From Neostapfia colusana (taxonomy: Eukaryota; Streptophyta; Magnoliopsida; Poales; Poaceae), in NCBI GenBank assembly GCA_030760725.1, contig JASWHV010000012.1:52421652-52485651 (forward strand): a stretch of 64,000 bases of DNA, written 5' to 3'. Shown one piece after another: positions 32,598 through 45,023 of this stretch (position 1 is the stretch's first letter; each line of letters opens with the position of its first letter). The notes below the pieces were generated by a model that saw only the letters and a list, made by a program, of their open reading frames with translations, searched no databases and was not told the DNA's origin. Both the position numbers and the translations under genes were made by a program.

Positions 32598-33929
32598 TTA
32601 AATAACATAAGACTGACTTATGAAATTATGGGTGGCACCGGAGTCAAAAAGTATGACAATGGGATGATCTAGGTAAGAGAACGTACCCGCGAGGACGGGT
32701 TCGCCTTCCGGCACGTCTTCGATAGCTAAGTGGTGGACGTTGCCGGGTTTTGGTGCTGGTATCTTGGGCTGATTGCGGGTCTGATTAGCACCCTGATATG
32801 GTGCTGGACCCCTGCCCTGTCGCGGCTCGGGGCAATCCCTCGAAATGTGCCCGACACAGCCACACGTATAGCACGTGTAAGGTGTCGGGGTCCCGCCGAC
32901 TTGAGGACGGAATCCCGGTGCACGCTGTTGAAACTGGGGCGCACGCGGGACCATCCTTTGCTGCTGCTGTTGCTGTGGTGGATACGGCGGTCGAAAGCCC
33001 GGCGCATTATATTTCCGACCGCGAAACTGAGGCGGTCGCGCCGGTGGCTGCCATCTCTGACCGGATGGTGAGCGATACACCACGCGGTATTTCTGTGGTG
33101 TCCCACCACTGCTGCTCGTCAGCACGCTGCGTTTCCTCTTGTCAGAACTGCGCTCGCGCTGAGCATTTTCTTGTAGAATCGCGGCACTAACGAGGTCGTT
33201 GAATATGCCGCGATTGCTCTGGGCGAGATGGACCTTCATCTTTGAATTCAGGCCCCGGAAGAAAGCATTACGCTTGTTGTCTTCCGTCCCCACAAATCCT
33301 GGCGCATACTGCGCCAGCCGGTTGAATAACCTAGAGTACTCATGAGCACTCCTCTCGCCTTGTCGTAGCGCCAGGAACTCCTGGAGCTTCATTTCCATCA
33401 CACCGGGAGGTATGTGATAGGCGCGGAACGCCTCTCGGAACTCAGTCCATGTGACGGCATGGCCAGCCGGTAAGGAGGCGGTGTAGTTCGCCCACCACGT
33501 ACCGGCTTCTCCTTGAAGCTGTTGCACTGCGTACAGCGCCTTCTGATGTTCGGTGCATCGTAGCAGCCCGAACTTTGCCTCTAGGGTGCGGATAAAGCTG
33601 TCCGCCTCCAAAGGTTCTTCGGCCTCCGTGAAGACCGGTGGATGGGTCGCCATGAATTCTGAATACGAGCTTTGTTGGGGCTGGCGTTGCCCATTGTCTT
33701 GGCGTCCTCCCTGATGGGACGCATTCTGCTGCACCAACATCCGCAGTAACTCGGTTTGCTCGTCGCGCGAGCCGAGCACTGCGGCGAGAACCTCCGCAAG
33801 ATTCCTTGGAAGTTCTGGCGGTGGAGGTGGTGGTTGCTGCTGCGTCGTGGTCTGCTCCGGAGGTGGAGACTCATCACCACGAACTTGACTCGGACCTCCC
33901 TCCTCTTGCGTTGAGCGTGTCCGCACCAT
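32598..33929 (-). CDS. Element C gag plus protease N-terminus (443 aa)
   Basis: Starts MVRTRSTQEEGG at 33929. Pro/Gln-rich leader (residues 25-45), capsid domain about 105-255 with SYSEFMATHPPVFTEAEEPL, TWWANYTASLPAGHAVTW and FREAFRAYHIPPGVMEMK, then a basic, Gln-rich tail and a CCHC knuckle CYTCGCVGHISRDC (32873-32832). The protease start is in the same frame: [26 protein letters not shown], with the catalytic Asp at 32645-32643 intact. The frame then meets TAA at 32600-32598, where relatives continue. A splice-acceptor-like CAG lies one base before the ATG. Best preserved gag of the window. Confidence 0.92.
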   Translation of the reverse strand: MVRTRSTQEEGGPSQVRGDESPPPEQTTTQQQPPPPPPELPRNLAEVLAAVLGSRDEQTELLRMLVQQNASHQGGRQDNGQRQPQQSSYSEFMATHPPVFTEAEEPLEADSFIRTLEAKFGLLRCTEHQKALYAVQQLQGEAGTWWANYTASLPAGHAVTWTEFREAFRAYHIPPGVMEMKLQEFLALRQGERSAHEYSRLFNRLAQYAPGFVGTEDNKRNAFFRGLNSKMKVHLAQSNRGIFNDLVSAAILQENAQRERSSDKRKRSVLTSSSGGTPQKYRVVYRSPSGQRWQPPARPPQFRGRKYNAPGFRPPYPPQQQQQQRMVPRAPQFQQRAPGFRPQVGGTPTPYTCYTCGCVGHISRDCPEPRQGRGPAPYQGANQTRNQPKIPAPKPGNVHHLAIEDVPEGEPVLAGTFSYLDHPIVILFDSGATHNFISQSYVI

Positions 33930-35432
33930 TCTGCATTCAGATCATTCAAATGATCAGCACATGCGGGTTTAGCTCATCCAGTCTATACAATAGTAATGCG
34001 AGAATGGGATAAACAATGCGCATAAAATCACACATATGAATAAAGTATACACTTTATGCACCATATACATCCCTGGACCGTGTCATACGATCGAGTTCCA
34101 AAGTATTGAACTTTATGGGTTAAAAGTTCATTTCGACCATCGGGGTCACCACGGGATGTTAAGTGTGTTAGCATGTGTACTTCCTCGCTATTGTATTGGA
34201 CCCAAACATGTACTAACTCGAAGTGATATGTCAAATGCATAAACCCTTCGACTCTAGCTCGCTGTTTTACAACAGCCACTGGACGTCAAACGGTGAAACT
34301 AAGTGTTTTGGTTGAAATACAGAAAATTCCAGAGAGCATTTGGTCTGCCCTGTTTTGGTACAGTACCTACTCATCTGATATTTTCATCCTTTTGGAGGGA
34401 GATTTTGTTCTGGAACTATACAGAAAAATTGTAGAGGACTTCAAAACCTTTCCAGAATGGTATCCCACACCTCCATTGGTTCAACCAATCTTAAGTTATG
34501 CCCTGTTCAATTTCAGAAAAATTTCTGCCAAAAACAGGGGATATTGTTCCTAAGCTTTTGAGATCGAATCTATACTCCCAATTGACTCTTAGTTCAATAT
34601 AGGAGTTTACTAACCCCTAAATGAATTTCTAAACTTCATTGTGACTCTTTTCTTTGAAAATAAACTTTTATGCAGTCGGTACTACGTTTCCTCACCAAAG
34701 AAAAATCCTAAACCGGTATTCCGGCATATACGTGTCAAATGGTGGAACTAAAGTTGTCACTCACAAACGGTTTCTACACGTCATGCACTAACGTGGTTAA
34801 TGTACCTGCAAAAGAACACACAATAATGGTGCACACAAAGGTTTTTAACATTACAGGCAGTTCCATATCGTATTAAAAACATACGGTCCGTATCTTTGCC
34901 ATACGGATCGTCCTTGAGTCAAGCCACGTCTCAAGGTACATGGTCGTGTTTTCACACCACACGACGGGGAACCCGAGTAGAGCGCGAACGGGTCGTCACG
35001 GTTGGGAATTTTATCAACCCAACGGATACCACCTACTGCCTCATGACCGTTGAGGCACGCCAATGGCGAGCGCTGCGTATGGCCCTTTGAACATTGAACG
35101 TTCAAGAGTTGCATACTATCGTGTTGCTTACCTCACGATGGGGTACTCTCACATTTGCCTAAAGCACACTGGAGATCAGCGTTTTCATATGCTCTCAGAA
35201 CCATAGAGAGGTCCAGAGACTCATATTCACTACCGTGCCAAGCCACGGTATATCATTCCATACTATTACTCGTATGGCGAGTTACCGCAATTGATCCGCC
35301 TGCGGTGGCATACCTTACCTCTTACCTGACGTCGGAGCGTCGTTACAGAATGTATAACACATAAGTTAGCTTTTCCACCTTAGTAACTACTACTATCATA
35401 GACCTTATGTGGGCTTAATGACTAATCCTCAC
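33930..35432 (-). other. Element C leader, putative intron (35432-33931)
   Basis: About 1.5 kb from PBS to gag without a convincing ORF. It opens with GTGAGGATTAG 58 bases after the PBS and closes with AATGCAG before the gag ATG. Parts align with A's leader, for instance 'tcccacacctccattgg' and 'agttatgccctgt' (34460-34510 versus 20590-20640). Splicing is inferred from the recurrent boundaries only. Confidence 0.45.
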
Positions 35433-35490
35433 TCGACTACTTCTAAGTTTTCAAAATAGGCTCTTTTCGAGCGTGCTATTCCCAAATGCG

Positions 35491-35502
35491 GCTCTGATAC
35501 CA
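35491..35502 (-). other. Primer binding site of element C
   Basis: Minus-strand TGGTATCAGAGC, initiator-Met-tRNA type, four bases inside the 5' LTR. Confidence 0.9.
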
Positions 35503-35506
35503 CGTC

Positions 35507-38500
35507 TGTGGGGACCACCCCGTGGTTCACCCACTCCAGGAATCGCATAGGGTGGTGTCGTGCGATGCGGCACCCAACAGCACACACGAAAAGAATAAAG
35601 GATAACATACAAACTTTTATTTGATATAAAACAGCGGAAGTCTTTTTACAAAACCTATTCATACAGCAGAAGTAATATACATATAAGGCCTCTCATCCTA
35701 ACTATGCAAAAGTGCAGCCGTCCAGCCCCGGGACGCTACACACTAGCAGCATGGAACCGGAGAATCACGGCGGCGTGCAGGGCTCCAGCTCGGCCGTGTA
35801 CCCCGACGGGGGCATCGCCTCGTCCTCGGAACCTTCCTCATAACTCTCACCTGCACACAGCTCAAATATTGCAACCGTGAGCACGAAGGCTCAGCAAGTC
35901 TTAACCGTCAACCCTAGGCATGGAACTCTACGTGCAAGGATATGTAAGATAGGAAAGGTCTTTGCAGTAAAGACACGCCTATAAGTTGATCCTTACTTTC
36001 AGTTTTATAGCAGCAGTTTAATGAGACTTAGGCAGCCCTCACATCGGAAGTCCACAATCAAACAAGAAACGCTTTCCTCCGATGTGATGATGCCCAAAGT
36101 GGAATATAAACCTAATTAGCTCTATAACTACAGCAATCAAGGTATTCAAGATATTATAGCTCAATACAGCATTTTCAGTTGGCTTATTTCACTTTTTACT
36201 ACGTCACAGCGCAGTGAACAAGCGGGTACTCAAATAACCGCGAGGGACGGTGATTGCAATCAAGACACACCCGGATAACACGTTACATACACCCACTTTC
36301 AGAAGCGTGATTCCACACCCCTTCCTACTCTGTTGTATGCAACAACCTTTCAAAGGCAACCCAAATGCCGAACCGGTCCATCCGTAACGGGTAGGAGGTC
36401 CCCGCGTGGAGCGTGACTGTGCCCACCGGCAGATTTACACCTTGCTACCCTCAACCCACTCCTATTTACGGTTGGGTAAGCCTCGACACCCAGGTTAACC
36501 AATTACATCGGTTTCCTGGTTCCCATATGCCAGTATGCATCCGGTACTGTTCGATACTTGTCCAGCAGGGCCGCACACGGACGGTCCTCAACCGACACCA
36601 ACAGGGCTACGCACGTGAGACCTCTGCTCACTGCTTCCTATCCCCCTGCTGGGTCTCATTTTCATAACTCAAGCCATTATCTACCTCTTTTCTTCCCGTG
36701 TGATAAGTACTATCTCGCGAGTAGCTTCCAACCACTCGACTTCTACCGAGATCCTATACATTAGCATGGCATTCTCTACTCGTCGGTTTGTAAACTACCC
36801 AACCCTTTATAGGATTTAAAGAGGCTATGCAAGTGGGGTTTCAATCACCCTAACTCTAATGCAAACATTGACCCTAGACATAAATGATACAAATAAAAAG
36901 CTTTATAAAAGGTACTTAAGTGCAAACCGGGGCTTGCCTGGTTGCGATCCAAGGGCTCCGGCGTATCCTCAACTTCGGTCACTATTATGAAATGTAATAA
37001 AATACATGTATAAGTATTAAGGATTTATAAGGATTGGACTTCTACTCATAGCTACTGCTATTTAAAATCCTTAATTAGCTTTGGGATTTTTTACAGTGGA
37101 TACTAGACTCTCTAAGGATGATTTGAGTCAAATTTGGAGACATGTCATTGCATAATGTAGTCTTTAAAATTCCTACAAGTACAATGCTTATCTGAATTTT
37201 GAGCCCAAACCAGGAGCCTGACATAGCTAATGGTGGAAGATCTGATTAGGGTAAGTCTCCATGGTTCTAACAGAATTTGTTTCACCATTTTTGAAGCTAC
37301 CATCAGAGAGATATGAATTTTTGAACTTAAACAGGAGTTCTGAAAAAGCTTCTGTTTAAATTTGAATTTTCAAATAAAGGCTGAACTTGAGAAGGTAATT
37401 TGACCTAGCAATCGACCTCCAATGAAGCCCAAATTTTTACTGGAGATCAGTATCTATGAAGAGGATTTGCTACCAAAATTTGGGAATATTTCATAAAGAA
37501 TTGCTCCTGTAATAAATCCCTAAAGGATTTACTGAAAACAATTCTACAGAAATTCCTGGGCATTTTCATAGTAAAAATATGGTTTCTCTGTGAAGTACTC
37601 CTCATGAGGAACCCAACAAAATTGGTCTCACTCTTTTTAGAGTTTTCTACACAAAGTTATGGCCTTGTAAATATCAGCTAATTCCTGGAATTATTTCTCT
37701 AATAGAAACTTCAAATAATTGGGCTGGGCCCACTGGTTTAATTCGGACCAGTCAGATTTTAGCAACACCGGGGGCTACGGGGTTATTCCCGCGCAGCCGC
37801 ACCAGATCCGGCGCCACAAACCGATCCTCGCGTGAACCCGGAGGCTGACCGGTGGGACTGGCCCTCCTTCGTCTTCCTCGCGCTGCCCGCGCCTTCCGCG
37901 GCAGCGCACGCCGGCGAGGCTCACCGGGACGGGATTCCTGTGGTCCAAACTTCGTCAAACTCGCCGCCTGTGAGTTCTACACCATGCTGAACACGATGGT
38001 GGGGTCGGGAGCCGATGACAATGGCCGGAAAGGTGCTTGCACCGGCGACCATGTCGAATCTTACTTCGGCGACCTCGCTCTCCCTCAACAGTGGGTCTTT
38101 CGGGCTAGGGTTGGCTCCAAAAGCACCAGTGTCCCATGGACATTCTCGACCCATAGCTCACTCTCCCTGAAACCCACCGGAGAGGGGACCTCACCGGCGA
38201 CCCGAACCCGCAAAACTCCGGCGGTGACAAAAACTCGATACCTGGCATCTCTACTCGATCGTTTGAGCTGCTAGGACTTCAGGAAGATGCGCAAGCATGT
38301 CCTGGAGCTACTCTAAGCTCATCTAGCACGGAGCTACCCCGAACACAACGAATTTTTGGTTAGACCGCGCACTACCCGTTGGTGTACCGTTTGGGGAAAC
38401 GGTGAAATTTTTGCCATCGGTCCTAGCAAACGCTAAACGGCCTCCGGCTACACGACCAGGACATGTCCATGCACCTTTCTTGTATAGGAAGTCGGGGGAG

Positions 38501-39518
38501 AGGGTGGCCGGTTGCTGCTGTCGACGGAGAGCCGAAACGGCGAGGTCCGGGCACCTTGAAGCTTTGGCGCCAATCCGCGTTTCTCGAGCAGTTCGGACCG
38601 GCAAACCTCGAAGGGGCTTTGGCAAAGGCTAGAGCACGTCCAGGCGATGCTCTTTGCTGTGGAGCGCTCGAGCAATCGAGCTTGGAGGCTGTGGTGTGAT
38701 CGGAAGGAACGGCGGTGGTATTCTGGACGAAAGGAAACGGCGGGGGCGCGAGTTGTAGCAGGGGAAGAAGGAAAACAGCTCCGGCGCACCCTTTGCCGTG
38801 ATCCAACCGAGCCACCGAGGCAGCAGGAGGTGGCGCGGCCTCTCCCTCGGGCGCGGGTTCAGCCGGGAGCTGGCGCGCTCCTGCTGTTCGACCGCCGTCG
38901 GCTGAGGCGGCAACCCCAGTGGGTGGCTGACAATTGGGCCCCACCTCCCCTCTTTGTTTAATCAACTTTTGCTGATATTTTCCCACCAGCAACTCAACAT
39001 TAAAGACTTGACTTCAACCCCAAGTCATAGTTTGAATTTGCTGAATTCAAATAGTTTGAATTCGGGTGTGAAATTTGGATGTGGTTTGATAATTTGAATT
39101 TGAAAAGGAGTTTGAATTCCCCACTTTGTATTGCCTCAAAAATATAGCAAACCAGCTCCAAAATTTCCAATTTTTGGCATGGCTGCTCATTCAAGGGTGG
39201 AGAACACATTTGTGAAACCAAATTTTCAAATTGAGGGAATTGGAATTTGAAACTGAATTTGAAATTCAGATTAGAGGGCTTCTCCTTTTAATCCCGAACA
39301 AATATTAAAACTCCTCCAAATGAGCTGAAATTTGGAAGGTTGAATATTTGGACTATGAAGATCCAAGTTGTGCATTTAGATCTCCATGTTTGGAAGTTTT
39401 GGGAAGTCTACCCTCACTTTGAACTCACACTTATTATAATTCAAAGTTTTAATTCCCCTCATTTTTCATAAGTGTACATGAGCTGAATTTTCTTGCTACC
39501 ACTTTTGGGGATTTTACA
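35507..39518 (-). repeat. Element C 5' LTR
   Basis: Minus strand TGTAAAATCCCC (39518) to GGTCCCCACA (35507), 4012 bases. It lacks 34 bases that the other LTR has at 26721-26754, which accounts for the whole length difference. Otherwise the copies are almost the same. TATA box at 36813-36803. This copy would drive transcription of the element. Confidence 0.93.
36803..36813 (-). promoter_or_regulatory. TATA box, element C 5' LTR
   Basis: CCTATAAAGGG on the minus strand, identical to the 3' LTR box; the expected promoter for C's genomic RNA. Confidence 0.5.
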
Positions 39519-39523
39519 CCTGG
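39519..39523. repeat. Target-site duplication of element C, right copy (CCTGG)
   Basis: Matches 25275-25279. Confidence 0.9.
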
Positions 39524-40658
39524 CTCCTCCATGAGGTCCATGTCCTGGAGCTTAGGACCTGCAGCAGGGGCCTCGTCTGGGACAGGGTCATTGTGGTTCC
39601 GGTCGCTCCGCCACCAGGACCATGCTCACGACCTTTGTTGTTGCAGCGATGCAGAGAAGTAGACACTCGCCTTGTTCTGGAGCCACCATGATCAGCAGCG
39701 TTGTTAGGTACTTCTTAAGCTCCAGGAACGCCTCATCTGTCTCCTTGGTCCAGACAAAGGGTTCAAACCTGCATAGAAGCTTGAAGAACGGGAGAGCCCA
39801 CTCAGCCATTCTATAGATAAACTGACTGAGCGCAGCCAAGCAACCCGTGAGCTTCTACATGTCCTTGATGCGGGCAGGTGGCCACATCACTTTGATTGTC
39901 TTTATCTTCTCTGGGTTAGCTTTGATTCCCCGGTGTGAGACCAGGAAACCGAGTAGCTTTCCGGCAGAGACCTCGAAGACACACTTGTCTTGGTTCAACT
40001 TTGTGTGTGTCGAACACAACCTGTCAAATACTAAGGCGAGGCTGTTGAGCAAAATTGCATGTGACTTAACCTTAACAACAATGTCATCAACGTACACCTC
40101 TACTAGGTCCCTAATGAGGTTCCCAATTGTTTTATACATGGCACGTACAAAAGTGGGAAGAGCATTCTTAAGACCATAAAGCATGGATACATAGCAAAAT
40201 AGGCCATTTACTGTTATGAAGGCAGTATTCTCTTTATTTTCTCTAGACATTGGTATTTGGTGGAAACCTGAGTAAGCATCTAGGAAGCACAGTAGATCAC
40301 AGCTGGATGTAGAATCCACTATTTGGTCTATGTGAGGGAGAGAAAATTGATCCTTTGGGCATGCCTTATTGAGAGTGGTGTAGCCGATGCACATTCGAAG
40401 CTTCCCGCCTGCCTTGGGGACGACAACAGGTTTGACCAGCCATCATGGATGCTGGACCACTCGGATGAAGCCGACTCGAGCAGCTTCTTGATTTCTTCAC
40501 GGATGAAGTTCTACCGCTCAACGGACTATTTCTGAGGCTGCTGTTGCACCGGCCTGGCGTCAGGGTAGATCATCAGATGGTGCTCAAACACTTCGACATT
40601 AGGCCGGAGGATGGTGATGAGCACAAGTTCCTATTTGTCACCAGACTCCCCATGATGC
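39524..40658 (-). pseudogene. Element B reverse transcriptase
   Basis: Minus strand. About 40650-40395 holds the N-terminal approach to RT (ELVLITILRPNVEVFEHHL, then IKKLLESASSE and WLVKPVVVPKAGGKLRMC), apparently lacking a short piece that relatives have between the 'DVF'-like and 'EHHL' blocks. 40394-39855 is the core: TTLNKACPKDQFSLPHIDQI, FLDAYSGFHQI, LYGLKNALPTF, EVYVDDIVVK with both Asp (40088-40083), and KLLGFLVSHRGI. A TAG at 39852 splits it from the connection segment 39839-39588 (ALSQFIYRMAEWALPFFKLL and MVAPEQGECLLLCIAAT). Several Tat hallmarks are visible. Additional stops lie near 40628 and 40442. RT motif is intact, frame is not. Confidence 0.85.
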
Positions 40659-40663
40659 GGGTG
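40659..40663. repeat. Target-site duplication of solo LTR D, left copy (GGGTG, imperfect)
   Basis: GGGTG before the LTR start; AGGTG follows the LTR end at 59781-59785. Four of five bases match. The flanking B coding supports this as the true junction. Confidence 0.6.
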
Positions 40664-41068
40664 TGTAAAATCCCCAAGTTGAGCCTCCTAAATTGGTTTG
40701 CAAATTTGATATTTTGCCAAATGAAATAAAGGCTAGACTATTGTAACGAAAGTTTAGCACCAAGAAGGTGAAAAATTGGATTTGAATTAGAGTAACGAGA
40801 GAGGATGAGCCACTGTATTCAAATTCGTCCTTCAAAATTCGCTACCACTTTTCAAATTGAAACTTCGGCTACATGAAATAAAGAAAGGGCTACAAAAGAA
40901 AACTAGCCAGAAAGGAAATAAACCCGACGTTTCAAATGTGAGCATAAGTGAGGGTTTACGCCACGGTAATCAAATTCAAACTTCCGGAATTTGCTGCAAA
41001 AATTTGAATTTGATTTGAATCCTGGAGCTACGGTGGTTTGGCAGTAGAAATTTGGAGAATTCAAATTC
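40664..41068 (+). repeat. Solo LTR D, 5' part
   Basis: AT-rich start of the LTR, 405 bases, with the 'aaattgg' and 'gaatttg' runs typical of U3 in these families. Ends with AATTC, the target site of element E. Confidence 0.8.
41064..41068. repeat. Target-site duplication of element E, left copy (AATTC)
   Basis: Perfect match to 56513-56517. Confidence 0.88.
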
Positions 41069-44000
41069 TGTAAGGGCCTAAGTTTTTGGCACATACTCAA
41101 AGTGTTCATCACCACACACACACACACACACTTCATTTGAAGAAACTTGATGAATACACTTGAAGAGCAAGTAAACATCATCAACATGCTCATTAGAGAA
41201 TGAACTCACAAAATGCAAAAGTGGCATTTCCCACATGCATCATATAGGAGCTGGGCATATGAAAAACTCCAACATCTTGCGAGGAATGCTCATGCCAAAT
41301 TTCAACCAAATTCAAAACCTTTTTGATGTCCTTTTGGGTATAACTAGAAAGAGGGTGGTTTGAACTCAAATTCAATTCAAACTATTTCCATCCCATGAAT
41401 TTAAAAGTGGGAGGCATATTCTTACAAAGCACATTTTTGTGAGCTCACATACTAATTGTCACTCCGTTTGGAATTGGTCTTGACATGAGCTAAGTTTAGC
41501 AAATTCAAACTTTATTTGAATTTCAAACTGCGTATGTGCTGAAATTTTTTCAAACACTTCACAATTTGAATTCTATCAATTCCAATTGGGATGTGGTAGA
41601 TAATTTGGAGCAGTAGAGGAAAGTTAACTTCAGAGGTTAAAACTCAGGTGGGACCCACATGTCAGCTTCACAGATCACATAACCCACTGAGGCACCGAGT
41701 GCTTGGGTCTCGGGCTCCCGCCGTGGTCGCCAGCGCGCCAGGCCGTCGAGGCCAGCAGCTGCTTGCTGCCCCGAGCCGCTGAACCGCCTTGCTGCCTTCT
41801 TATTCTCACAGCTGAGCCAAACCGAGGCGTTACCGATCGTTGCTTCGCTTTCGTGCAAGAAAAGAATCGCCTCGCCGCCGCTCGCTCGGAACTGATCGGA
41901 GAACCGTGATCACAGCCTCTCCACTCCCTCCAAGCTGCAAAACGGTACTAGAGGCTCTCCTTCTCCTTCCCCGTTGTAGGAAATTAGCTGAACTCGGATG
42001 ATCTCAACCACACCGAGAGTTCTTTCCGGTGACCTAAGTTCGCCGCACCTTGGGCTCCCGTGGACAGCCCAAAAGGGAGTGTGTCATGGCCAAGCTAAGG
42101 CGTCCTCAGATGCGTTAGAGACTGGTGCTACTCACCCCCGAACCACAGCTCGAGTGTTTGATCACCGGCGACTAATTTCAGTTTCCCTTTTCACTCGGTG
42201 CAGACCGACCTTCGGGTGCGGATCTGCCAAATTCACACTCCAAAATTGTTTAGAGGGTCTCAAACCGTCCCTACACGAAGTACACTTGGTGGCGCACAAG
42301 TTGGCTTCACAACACCTACCATGAGGACCCCTGTACATGGCGTAATTCCAAGCTTGCCAACGGTGGCATACTCGAGAAGCGTCGGGCGCACGGTGAGAGC
42401 CTAGTTAGGATCTCTCCCAAGCTTCTTTGAGCTCATGTCAGTCTTTCCTAAGGTTCACTGATTCTATACGGCCTTTTGCTCGATCCTTTGGGGTGCTAGG
42501 GAGTCCGGCCGACATGGCCGAAGTTCTTCTGAAGCCGCCGCTGGTCGCTGGCCGTGTTCCGGTGATTGTCACGACGAGCTGAGCCCAGTATCATGTTCCC
42601 CGGATGGATTTAGGTAGAGGCGGCCAAAATCATGGAGTCTGGCACACGGCAGAAGCCCTCCGGCGAGCACTCCGGCGAGGGGGCCGGCGGCCGAGCGCAG
42701 GAGGCCGGAGGTAGACGAAGCCCCCGGTCCCATGTGTCAGCGGCCGATATTTTAAACCCTGGGATTTGCTGTGGCACCAGATCAGGTGCGGCTGCGCCCG
42801 AAGCATTCTGTAGCCCCGTGTGTCGACCGCTGAGAAGTTGACACGTAGCACCGGTCCCACGTGCAGCAATTTAAACATTCCCCGATTTTCAGATTTAGTT
42901 CAAACTTTAAACCCACATAACTTTGGCTAGGAAACTCAAAATCGAGTGAAACAAATTTTGTTGGATTCAGCTCTCTGAGTACTTTCCAGCAAATCAGTTT
43001 TCATTTCATGAAAATCCTTATTTCTCCAGAATTAATTCTTCAAAGTTCAAACTGGCTAGAATTTTAACTGGAGAACACTTTGGAGGAAAATTCTGAAATT
43101 TTGCTAGGATGTTCACCAAAATATCCCTGAGCTATCGTAAAAATTTCAGATCCATTTGAGCTCATTTGATCCACCTAATGGTGTGATTAATAAAACTGTT
43201 CCAGAGAAAATAGAAAATATCCAGAAACATTTTCAGAATTTCTCTGAACATGTTTAGCTCATATCTTTAGCTAGGGACCTTCAAATTAAGTGAGACCAAC
43301 TCTATTAGAAACCTCTGAAAACCTAGTTTTCAGAAAGTCATGGCTTGCTCCATGAAAATTCCTAGAACACCCTAGGAGCTCCAATTAAAGCTCAAGTACA
43401 TAATTATTTGTGGAGAGCTTAAATGAGCTTTGCAGCAAATGAAACTTGGCCAAGTCTTTGTTTAGGTTGTAACCAAACCACAGTAAAAATTCAGAGTCAT
43501 TGGGTCTGTCTAGTAACATTTATAGTCTTCACAAGTTTAAATTCAATTCAAATGCATTCAAATTGATACATATACATGTTATCTCATGTAGTAGCTAAGG
43601 TTGAGGAGGAACCCGAAGTCTTAGACTTCATCAGTCTGGAAGAGCAGCTAGCCTACGACCAAGAGCAGCAAGGCAAGCTCCGGTTTGCATTAACCCGTTT
43701 TACAATTTTTTATGGTTTTGAGAACTTACTTTGAGCACCCACTTACTTCTTGCATTAGTGTCTTGTTTGAAATCCAAATGCATAGCCATAAAAACCTTGG
43801 AATGGGATTAGGTTTGAAAACCTCGTTAGCTACTGCAATGCTAAGATAGTGTAGGATTTGGTACAAGTCGAGTTGTTGGAACTACTCGCGAGGATAGGTT
43901 AGAGGCACTCGACTTGGGTAAAGATAGCAAATGAAACACTTGTCAAGAAAAATGAGACCGAGCGAAGAGTAAGGGCAGCAGGACTTTGGGGACTGGGTGC

Positions 44001-44979
44001 TATAGCTCCGCTTGTGTCGATTGAGGACCGAGCCATGTGCGGGCCTGTTGGACAAGCTAGAACAGTACCGAAGACCTACCGGCTATATGGGGACCGGCAA
44101 ACCGATGGAACTCGGGTAGCTGGGTGTTGAGGCATAGCTGGTCGTTCAGAGGGTAGGTTGAGAGCTCGAGGTGTAAATTGGCTGGTGGCACTGCAGATGC
44201 GCGCGCAGAGACCGCTTGCTCAGGATGATTGGACCGGTTCAACATTTGGATGACGGGTGAAAGGTGGTTGCGTACGACGTCTGTGATGGTTGCTGTAGGC
44301 AACATCGAGTACGGGCATATGTGACGGGTTATTCGGGTAACCCTGCAGGTGTAAATCGATTATAATCGCCGTCCCTCGCAGTCAGTGAGTACCACTTGTT
44401 CACTGTACCATGACGTAGAAAGAACATGCTAGATACTTGTTAAAAGTTTGCTGATTTGAAAGACATACTTTGCTTGTTAATGTCTTGTTGTAGTTTAGAG
44501 CTAATTAAAGTTCTTTTCAACTTTGGGAAAAGTACATGAGAGAAATGCGTTTCTTGTTTGATTGCGGCTCTCTCATGTACCTAAGCGTAAGGTTCTCCAC
44601 AACCTGCCGCTAAAACTTGAAAGTAAGGTTCAAATAATTAGGCGAGTCCTTTGCAACTTATTTTACCTCATGTACCCTAAAACCATCCATGTAGAAGTTT
44701 CATGTATAGGAGAGACGGGTCAGTCTTGCTGAGCCATCGTGCTCACTGCTTGTGTTTGAAGCTTTTGCAGGGGTTTATGAGGAAGGGACTCCCGAGGAGG
44801 AGACGGAACCCCAGGAGGGGAACCCCGTCGAGTGGGAGTCATGCCCACTGCCGTGTTAGTGTGTGTGCATGCTAGCAGGGACACGTTCACGGGCTGAACG
44901 TGAACTCGATGCATAGTCTATGCCCGTGAGTGTAGACCGAACTATTTTGTTGTAAAAATGTTCATAAACTGGTTTATGT

Positions 44980-44985
44980 AATAAA
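44980..44985 (+). terminator. Polyadenylation signal, element E 5' LTR
   Basis: AATAAA about 100 bases before the LTR end; also at 56405-56410 in the 3' LTR, where it would be used. Confidence 0.45.
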
Positions 44986-45023
44986 ACTTTGCTTCCGCTT
45001 TGTATCTTTGATGTGTGTTATCC

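Larger units (their letters stand above)
25280..39518 (-). mobile_element. Element C: near-intact Tekay/Del-type Ty3/gypsy chromovirus
   Basis: A 14.2 kb element with LTRs 25280-29325 and 35507-39518, perfect CCTGG duplication, PBS 35491-35502 and PPT 29326-29338. Gag-pol is a single frame of about 1510 codons from 33929 to 29391, broken only by stops at 32600-32598 and 32150-32148. All catalytic motifs of protease, RT, RNase H and integrase are visible, and a chromodomain ends pol. In about 235 bases compared at one LTR end I count 4 differences, so this is the most recent full-length insertion here. The two LTRs differ in length by one 34-base deletion. It sits in B's RT-RNase H linker. Confidence 0.95.

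Noticed and set aside
41998..42324. 108-codon open frame, also at 53421-53747
   Set aside because: LTR sequence of element E present twice for the same reason; no start context or domain.
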